Below, piece by piece: positions 4,904 through 9,585 of a stretch of 9,585 bases of DNA. This DNA is from JBBROS01 sp964246015 (lineage in GTDB: Bacteria > Pseudomonadota > Alphaproteobacteria > Acetobacterales > Acetobacteraceae): assembly GCA_964246015.1 (NCBI GenBank), contig CAXTPG010000140.1, positions 1 through 9,585 of the forward strand, given 5' to 3'. How positions within the stretch are numbered: position 1 is the stretch's first letter; each line of letters opens with the position of its first letter. The notes under the pieces are model-generated. The model was not told the origin of the DNA. It searched no databases and was given only the letters and a program-made list of their open reading frames with translations. The position numbers and the translations under genes are program-made.

Positions 4904-5927
4904 CCATACGCTTGGGTTGACGACGGGCCGGGGGCGGCTCGATCGGTTGCAGGCGCGGGGGGCGGCGTTCCTGGGGACGCGGCATGCGATCCTGGGCGGG
5001 GCGATGAGCTGGGTGAGCGAGCGGCACCTGGTCTCGGCGATCAGCAACGCGGGTGGGTTCGGGGTCATCGCGGGCGGTTCGATGGGGCCTGTGGCGCTGG
5101 CGGCGGAGATCGCGGGGACGCAGGCGCTGACGCGGGCGCCGTTCGGGGTGAACCTGATCACGATGCATCCGGAGCTGGATGGGCTGATCGACGCGTGCCT
5201 GGCGGCCGGGGTGGGGCATGTCGTGCTGGCGGGGGGGGTGCCGAAGGGGGCGGCGGTGCGGCGGGTGAAGGCGGGGGGGGCGCGGGTGATCTGCTTCGCG
5301 CCGGCGCTGGTGGTGGCGCAGCGGCTGATCCGGGCAGGGGCGGATGCGCTGGTCATCGAGGGGTCGGAGGCCGGGGGGCATATCGGGCCGGTGTCGTTGA
5401 ACGTGCTGGCGCAGGAGATATTGCCGCATGTGACCGAGGTGCCGGTGTTCGTCGCGGGGGGAATCGGGCGGGGGGAGGCGATCGCGGCGTATCTGCGGAT
5501 GGGGGCCGCGGGGGCGCAGCTTGGGACGCGGTTCGCGGCGGCGGCGGAGAGCATCGCGCATCCGCGGTTCAAGCATGCGTTCATCCATGCGCGGGCGCGG
5601 GATGCGCTGCCGAGCGTGCAACTGGACCCGGACTTCCCGGTGATCCCGGTGCGGGCGCTGGCGAATGCGGCGACGGAGCGGTTCGTGCAGCACCAGGCGG
5701 AGATGGTGCGGCGGGTGGCCGACGGGTCCTTGACGCGGGAGCAGGCGCAACTGGGCATCGAGCATTTCTGGGCGGGGGCGCTGCGGCGCGCGGTGATCGA
5801 CGGGGACGTGGAGACGGGTTCGGTGATGGCGGGGCAGTCGGTGGGGATGGTGACGGCGGTGCAGCCGATCACCGCCATCATCGAGGAGCTGGTGGACCAG
5901 GCGCGCGCGGCGCTGGACGCCGACTGA
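4893..5927 (+). CDS. Nitronate monooxygenase family protein (FMN-dependent)
   Basis: The 344-residue TIM-barrel flavoprotein belongs to the 2-nitropropane dioxygenase/NMO family, whose members oxidise alkyl nitronates such as propionate 3-nitronate. Visible signatures are ILGGAMSWVSERHLVSAISN with AGGFGVIAGG (FMN site, about 33-61), PFGVNLI, the active-site loop VIEGSEAGGHIGP with the likely catalytic His163, and VFVAGGIGRGEAIAAYLRMG followed by GAQLGTRF (phosphate-binding part). The enoyl-ACP reductase FabK shares this fold and the EAGGHIG loop, so a different oxidoreductase activity is possible. The ATG at 4893 lies inside the end of lysC in another reading frame (11-base overlap); 13 bases separate the stop from ptsP. 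The position between lysC and ptsP differs from alphaproteobacteria where those two are adjacent. Confidence 0.88.
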   Translation: MPPDHTLGLTTGRGRLDRLQARGAAFLGTRHAILGGAMSWVSERHLVSAISNAGGFGVIAGGSMGPVALAAEIAGTQALTRAPFGVNLITMHPELDGLIDACLAAGVGHVVLAGGVPKGAAVRRVKAGGARVICFAPALVVAQRLIRAGADALVIEGSEAGGHIGPVSLNVLAQEILPHVTEVPVFVAGGIGRGEAIAAYLRMGAAGAQLGTRFAAAAESIAHPRFKHAFIHARARDALPSVQLDPDFPVIPVRALANAATERFVQHQAEMVRRVADGSLTREQAQLGIEHFWAGALRRAVIDGDVETGSVMAGQSVGMVTAVQPITAIIEELVDQARAALDAD

Positions 5928-5940
5928 CGGTGGCGGCGTA

Positions 5941-8166
5941 GTGCCCGGGACGCGCCGCCTGCTGGCCAAGCTGCGGACCCTGATGGCGGGGACGGCGGAT
6001 GGCGGGGCGGTGCTGCGGGACCTGACGCAGCTCGTCGCGGCCGAGTTGGTGGCGGAGGTGTGCACGGTCTATGCGATGCGGCCGGGGGACCTGCTGGAGC
6101 TGACGGCGACGTTCGGCCTGAACCCCGAGGCGGTGGGGCGGACGCGGCTGCGGGTGGGCGAGGGGATCGTGGGCATCACGGCGGCGACGGGGGCGATCCA
6201 GAACCTGCCGGACGCGCAGAACCATCCGTCGTTCGCGTATCGGCCGGAGACGGGGGAGGACCCGTATGCGTCGCTGCTGGCGGTGCCGGTGCGGCGGGCG
6301 GGGCGGACGCTGGGGGTGATCGCGGTGCAGAACCGGGCGCCGCGGCTGTACGCCGAGGACGAGTGCGAGGTGCTGGAGACGGTGGCGATGCTGCTGGCGG
6401 AGGTGCTGGCGCAGGCGGGGGCGACGGACGGGGCGGAGCAGGGGGTGGCGGCGACGGTGCCGCGGTTCTTCGCGGGGAACGGGATCGCGCCGGGGATCGC
6501 GATCGGGCCGGTGGTGCTGCATGGGATGGGGGCGCCGATCCGGCGGCTGCTGGCGGAGGACCCGGCGGCGGAGCTGCGGCGGCTGGGGGCGGCGGCGTCG
6601 ACGATGCGGCAGTCGCTGGAGGAGCTGATCGAGAGCAGCATGCCGGACGGGGAGGGGCCGCGGGCGGTGCTGGAGGCGACGCGGCTGGTGGCGCAGGACG
6701 GGGGGTGGATGCGCCGGGTGCGGGAGGCGATCGACGGGGGCTTGTCGGCCGAAGCGGCGGTGCATCGGGTGACGAACGAGGTTCGGAGCCGGATGAAGCG
6801 GATCGCGGATCCGTATCTGCGGGAGCGTTTGGCGGATCTCGAGGATCTGGCGGGGCGGCTGCTGGCGGCGCTGGATGGGGAGACGGGGGCGGCGCCGGTG
6901 CCGGCGGGGGCGATCCTGATGACCCGGCGGCTGGGGCCGGCGCAGCTGCTGGAGTGGCATGCGCGGGGGATCGCGGGCGTCATGATCGAGGAGGGGAGCG
7001 GGGGCGGGCATGCGGCGATCCTGGCGCGGGCGCTGGGGCTGCCGGCGCTGGGGGGCGCGCGGGGGGCGCTGGAGGCGGTGGAGGCGGGGGACCTGGCCGT
7101 GCTCGATGCCGATGAGGGGCAGCTGATCCTGCGGCCGGATCAGGAGGTCCGGGCGGCGTATGACCGGGCGCTGCTGGTGCGGGCGGAGGCGGAGCGGGGG
7201 TATGCGGCGCAGCGGCTGCTGCCGGCGCGGACGGCGGACGGGGTTTCGTTGCAGTTGATGCTGAACGTGGGTCTGGCGCTGGAGGTGGAGCAGCTGGATA
7301 CGACGGGGGCGGCGGGGATCGGGCTGTTCCGGACGGAGATCGCGATGCTGGCGCGGGGGAGCATCGCGGACGTGCCGGAGCAGGCGGCGCTGTATGCGCG
7401 GGTGCTGGACGCGGCGGGGGAGCGGCCGGTGCGGTTCCGGACGCTGGATCTGGGGGGGGACAAGCTGCTGCCGGATGCGGCGCCGCAGGAGGAGGAGAAC
7501 CCGGCGATGGGGTGGCGGAGCCTGCGGATCGGGCTCGATCGGCCGGCGCTGCTGCGGCGGCAGTTGCGGGCGCTGCTGCTGGCGGCGGGGGGGCGTCCGC
7601 TTTCCGTGATGTTTCCGATGGTGGCGACGGTGGCCGAGTTCCGGGCGGCGCGGACCCTGCTGTTCGTCGAGGCCGCGCGGGTACGGCCGGCGCCGGAGCG
7701 GCTGCAGGTGGGGAGCATGATCGAGGTGCCGTCGCTGCTGTTCCAGCTGCCGGCGTTGATGAAGGATGCGGATTTCGTGTCGATCGGGTCCAACGACCTG
7801 ATGCAGTTCCTGTTTGCCGCGGACCGTGGGACGCCGGCGCTGGCGAACCGCTACGATCTGTTGAGCGCGCCGGCGCTGGATGCGTTGGAGCGGGTCCAGG
7901 CGGCGGCGGCGGCGGCCGGGGTGGAGGTTTCGGTGTGCGGGGAGCATGCGGGGCGGCCGCTGGAGGCGTTGGCGCTGGCGGCGTTGGGGATCACGACGCT
8001 GTCGATGCCGGCGGCGAGCCTGTTGCGGCTGAAGGCGATGATGGCGCGGGTGGATCTGGGGGAGTTGCGGGGGTTGTTGGGGGCGTTGCGGCGGAACGAC
8101 CGGGGGGCGGCGAGCCTGCGGGAGCCGATCGCGACCTGGGCCCGGGAGCATGGGCATCTGGGGTGA
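5941..8166 (+). CDS. ptsP: PtsP, phosphoenolpyruvate-protein phosphotransferase of the nitrogen PTS (EI-Ntr)
   Basis: The 741-residue protein autophosphorylates from PEP and passes phosphate to NPr (PtsO) and then EIIA-Ntr (PtsN), a regulatory relay linking nitrogen and carbon status. A GAF sensor domain occupies about 15-155 (AEVCTVY, LRVGEGIVG, YASLLAVPV, LGVIAVQN). The PEP-utiliser N-terminal domain begins about 172 (GNGIAPGIAIGPVVL). The phosphohistidine domain holds His357 in EGSGGGHAAILARALGLPAL. The PEP-binding barrel (about 410-725) has GIGLFRTEIAMLARG, FRTLDLGGDKLLP, ENPAMGWRSLRIGLDRPALL, IGSNDLMQFLFAADRG and the catalytic Cys666 in VSVCGEHAG. Size and layout match E. coli PtsP (about 748 residues). 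The GTG at 5941 starts right at the family N-terminus PGTRRLLAKLRTLM. It is the last gene of the lysC run. The release-factor gene prfA that often follows in alphaproteobacteria is missing; a REP and an opposing regulator come next. Confidence 0.95.
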   Translation: MPGTRRLLAKLRTLMAGTADGGAVLRDLTQLVAAELVAEVCTVYAMRPGDLLELTATFGLNPEAVGRTRLRVGEGIVGITAATGAIQNLPDAQNHPSFAYRPETGEDPYASLLAVPVRRAGRTLGVIAVQNRAPRLYAEDECEVLETVAMLLAEVLAQAGATDGAEQGVAATVPRFFAGNGIAPGIAIGPVVLHGMGAPIRRLLAEDPAAELRRLGAAASTMRQSLEELIESSMPDGEGPRAVLEATRLVAQDGGWMRRVREAIDGGLSAEAAVHRVTNEVRSRMKRIADPYLRERLADLEDLAGRLLAALDGETGAAPVPAGAILMTRRLGPAQLLEWHARGIAGVMIEEGSGGGHAAILARALGLPALGGARGALEAVEAGDLAVLDADEGQLILRPDQEVRAAYDRALLVRAEAERGYAAQRLLPARTADGVSLQLMLNVGLALEVEQLDTTGAAGIGLFRTEIAMLARGSIADVPEQAALYARVLDAAGERPVRFRTLDLGGDKLLPDAAPQEEENPAMGWRSLRIGLDRPALLRRQLRALLLAAGGRPLSVMFPMVATVAEFRAARTLLFVEAARVRPAPERLQVGSMIEVPSLLFQLPALMKDADFVSIGSNDLMQFLFAADRGTPALANRYDLLSAPALDALERVQAAAAAAGVEVSVCGEHAGRPLEALALAALGITTLSMPAASLLRLKAMMARVDLGELRGLLGALRRNDRGAASLREPIATWAREHGHLG

Positions 8167-8210
8167 TCGGGTGGGGCGCCGGCGCTGCGGGCGGGGCCTG
8201 TGCTTGGACT

Positions 8211-8240
8211 GGTGGAATGCGGTCGGGCATTCCACCCTAC
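8211..8240 (-). repeat. REP element, class C, between convergent ptsP and XRE genes
   Basis: A perfect 10-bp stem, GGTGGAATGC (8211-8220) with GCATTCCACC (8227-8236), encloses a six-base loop. CTAC at 8237-8240 is the GTAG foot on the minus strand. TTTT follows at 8243-8246, so in the plus direction it could also work as a terminator for the lysC-ptsP run. The inner stem differs from classes A and B, but the GGTGG/CCACC base and the foot are the same. Confidence 0.75.
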
Positions 8241-8248
8241 GGTTTTGG

Positions 8249-9133
8249 TTAGCGGGCGGCGATCATTTCGCGGAGGGCGGTGGCGGCGGCGGGACCGCGG
8301 ATGGCGTCGCGCCACATGGCTTCGGCGACGCGCTGGTGGGCTGCGACGGCTTCGTCGGCGCCGGTTATCATTGCGACACCGGTCTGGGCGAGGGGGACGC
8401 TGTCGGCGCGGAAGGGGTTCACGGCGAGGGTTGCGCGGTCGCGGCCGCGGAGGATGACGAAGCCGCTGTTCGGTTCGGCGGTGGCCATGAGGCCGAACTG
8501 GAGGCCCATGGGTTCGGTTTCCATCATGCCGGCGATCCGTTCCATCTCGGTGGCGGCGACGGCGCGGTTGCGTTCGCGCAGGGCGGGGGAGACCTGGAGG
8601 CCGGGCATGATTCCGTTTTCGAGGAAGGCGCGGACGGAGGTTGCGCAGAGGAGGGCGATGATGCCGGGGCGGCGCTGCTGGAAGGCGCGTTTGCGGGCGG
8701 CGAGGAGGGCGAGCACCTGGTCCATGGTGACTTGTGCGGCGGACCGGTCGATTCCGGGCATCGCGACGGCAGCGGCCATCGATTCCGCGAGTGCGGTGTC
8801 GAAGGCGTCCGAGGTCGTGAGGTAGCATTCGGCGCCGAAGGCCTGGAGGATCTGGTCGGCGCTTTCCTCGATCTGGCGGATGCGTTCGAAATATCCGACG
8901 GTGCGGCTGTAATATTCGACACCGATGCCCAGCAGTGAAAGGGGCGAGACCTTCAGCAGTTCGGCCAGGCGTTTGACCGTGTCGAGCTTGATGACCTCGC
9001 CTTTTTCATAGCGATACAGTGCTGCGCGGGAGACGCCGAGACGCGCGGCGATTTCCTCGGCACGCAGGCCGGATTCCATTCGGTAGGCCCTCAATTGCTG
9101 GCCAATTTCCGCGAAGCGCATCCCTTGTTCCAT
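8249..9133 (-). CDS. XRE-family transcriptional regulator with C-terminal sensor-like domain
   Basis: The 294-residue protein has an N-terminal helix-turn-helix (about residues 9-66: IGQQLRAYRMESGLRAEEIA followed by ARLGVSRAALYRYEKGEVIK and LAELLKVSPLSLLG) and a roughly 220-residue C-terminal region that I do not recognise by name. The C-terminal region is Ala/Met-rich, largely helical in appearance, and contains FERIRQIEESADQILQAFGA and RDRATLAVNPFR; it probably binds an effector or mediates dimerisation. It has no catalytic signature. I give the ATG at 9133; a second in-frame ATG at 9121 would remove four residues and has GGAA upstream. The gene lies 114 bases downstream of a hydroxypyruvate isomerase-type gene on the same strand, so control of glyoxylate or sugar-acid metabolism is possible but only inferred. 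Dyads in the upstream region suggest autoregulation. Confidence 0.85.
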   Translation of the reverse strand: MEQGMRFAEIGQQLRAYRMESGLRAEEIAARLGVSRAALYRYEKGEVIKLDTVKRLAELLKVSPLSLLGIGVEYYSRTVGYFERIRQIEESADQILQAFGAECYLTTSDAFDTALAESMAAAVAMPGIDRSAAQVTMDQVLALLAARKRAFQQRRPGIIALLCATSVRAFLENGIMPGLQVSPALRERNRAVAATEMERIAGMMETEPMGLQFGLMATAEPNSGFVILRGRDRATLAVNPFRADSVPLAQTGVAMITGADEAVAAHQRVAEAMWRDAIRGPAAATALREMIAAR

Positions 9134-9134
9134 C

Positions 9135-9233
9135 TGTGGCGAACCCCCGCACAGTTGTACTCAAAAATCGCCACATCTGTATGTGATTACAACGTCAAGA
9201 AAGTCTTAAGCTCGTCCCTTTCTTTCGCCTTGA
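9135..9233 (-). promoter_or_regulatory. Dyad-rich control region upstream of the XRE regulator
   Basis: This AT-richer gap holds several perfect inverted repeats: TGTGGCGA (9135-9142) with TCGCCACA (9168-9175), GTTGTA (9154-9159) with TACAAC (9188-9193), the compact palindrome CACAT-CTGT-ATGTG (9172-9185), and AAGAAAG (9197-9203) with CTTTCTT (9218-9224). On the minus strand TTGACG (9198-9193) is a fair -35 element, but no good -10 is seen at 16-18 bases. The 14-base palindrome and the TGTGGCGA pair are the best operator candidates. Confidence 0.45.
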
Positions 9234-9247
9234 TCCCTTAAATAGCG

Positions 9248-9585
9248 TCAAATTCCGTAACGGTCCCGCCACGTGAGACCGGCGACCGTGTCTGCGGCTG
9301 GCCGATATTCGCATCCGACCCATCCCTGGTATCCGAGTCGGTCCATCGTTTTGAAGACGTAGGGCCATCCGATTTCGCCGGTGCCGGGTTCGTTTCGGGC
9401 TGGGACGTCGGCGATCTGCATGTGGGCGATGACGGGCATGAGGGCTTCCATGCGCTTGGTGATGTCTCCTTCGGTGACCTGGCAGTGGTAGACGTCGAAC
9501 TGGAGGCCGAGCCTGTCGCGGCCGAGGGCTTCGACGATGGCGGCGCCCTGGGCCATGGTGTTGAGGAAGAAGCCGGGCATGTCGC
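9248..9585 (-). CDS. hyi: Hydroxypyruvate isomerase-type TIM-barrel protein, C-terminal part (runs off right edge)
   Basis: About 112 C-terminal residues are visible, ending in TGA at 9250-9248; the start lies beyond the window. The sequence has DMPGFFLNT, LGLQFDVYHCQVTEGDITKR (Asp and His of the barrel metal/substrate site), IAHMQIADVPARNEPGTGEI, and GYQGWVGCEYRPAADT with the likely catalytic Glu in EYRP. This is characteristic of the hydroxypyruvate isomerase/OtnI branch of the xylose isomerase-like superfamily, which interconverts hydroxypyruvate and tartronate semialdehyde or isomerises 2-oxo-tetronate. The two activities cannot be separated from this part alone. The gene may be co-regulated with the XRE gene 114 bases downstream. 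Its codon use is less extreme than that of ptsP. Confidence 0.88.
   Translation of the reverse strand, partial: DMPGFFLNTMAQGAAIVEALGRDRLGLQFDVYHCQVTEGDITKRMEALMPVIAHMQIADVPARNEPGTGEIGWPYVFKTMDRLGYQGWVGCEYRPAADTVAGLTWRDRYGI

Noticed and set aside
4818..6065. Long open frames antisense to the NMO gene and to lysC
   Set aside because: Low-complexity Arg/Pro or Ser/Ala translations with no recognisable motif, covering confidently identified genes.
5878..8235. 785-codon open frame antisense to ptsP
   Set aside because: Arg/Pro/His-rich translation with no domain; it is the expected shadow of a GC-rich gene whose sense strand encodes a complete PtsP.

Overview
The window looks like chromosomal DNA of a high-GC alphaproteobacterium, most likely of the Acetobacteraceae/Rhodospirillales type. 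That placement is inferred from GC-rich coding, from recognisable alphaproteobacterial families (DUF1178, DUF6356, UbiG, LysC, GAF-type PtsP) and from gene order; it has not been tested by a search. Many alphaproteobacteria carry a neighbourhood running grxC - nit-type hydrolase - DUF1178 - ubiG (opposite strand) - lysC - ptsP - prfA. Here the DUF1178, ubiG, lysC and ptsP members are all present in that relative order and orientation, but the set is interrupted at several points.

Layout. 1-294: 5' part of a minus-strand hypothetical gene that runs off the left edge into a 23-base G run. 295-1141: gene-poor island with a broken N-terminal fragment of a REP-associated tyrosine transposase (RAYT, 441-515), a two-copy 56-bp tandem repeat with two REP hairpins, and about 500 bp with no recognisable gene. 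1142-1639: DUF1178 zinc-ribbon protein (+). 1695-1931: small DUF6356 membrane protein (-). 2051-2530: Lrp/AsnC regulator (+). 2503-2840: array of four units of about 84 bp, each combining a copy of the lrp 3' end with a REP hairpin. 2834-3595: ubiG (-). 3686-8166: lysC, a nitronate-monooxygenase-family gene and ptsP, tightly spaced (+). 8211-8240: a single REP hairpin. 8249-9133: XRE regulator (-). 9134-9247: AT-richer intergenic region dense in dyads. 9248-9585: 3' part of a hydroxypyruvate isomerase-type gene (-), running off the right edge.

The most interesting theme is a REP/RAYT system. Seven hairpins in three stem classes all read, on the minus strand, 5'-GTAG-GGTGG...CCACC, which is the GTAG-plus-hairpin layout of REP sequences processed by RAYT enzymes. 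The only transposase trace is a fragment next to the first REP pair. One REP was co-amplified with the end of the lrp gene, and the GTAG of the last copy supplies the stop codon of ubiG. REPs lie at three of the places where the expected gene order changes.

Functionally, lysC (first step of the aspartate pathway) and ptsP (enzyme I of the nitrogen PTS) are co-oriented with a flavin enzyme between them, suggesting a nitrogen/amino-acid housekeeping operon. ubiG (ubiquinone methylation) diverges from lysC across a 90-bp region rich in dyads. The plus strand is G-rich over genes of either orientation, so third-position codon choice flips with strand; the RAYT/REP island at about 340-940 breaks this pattern.
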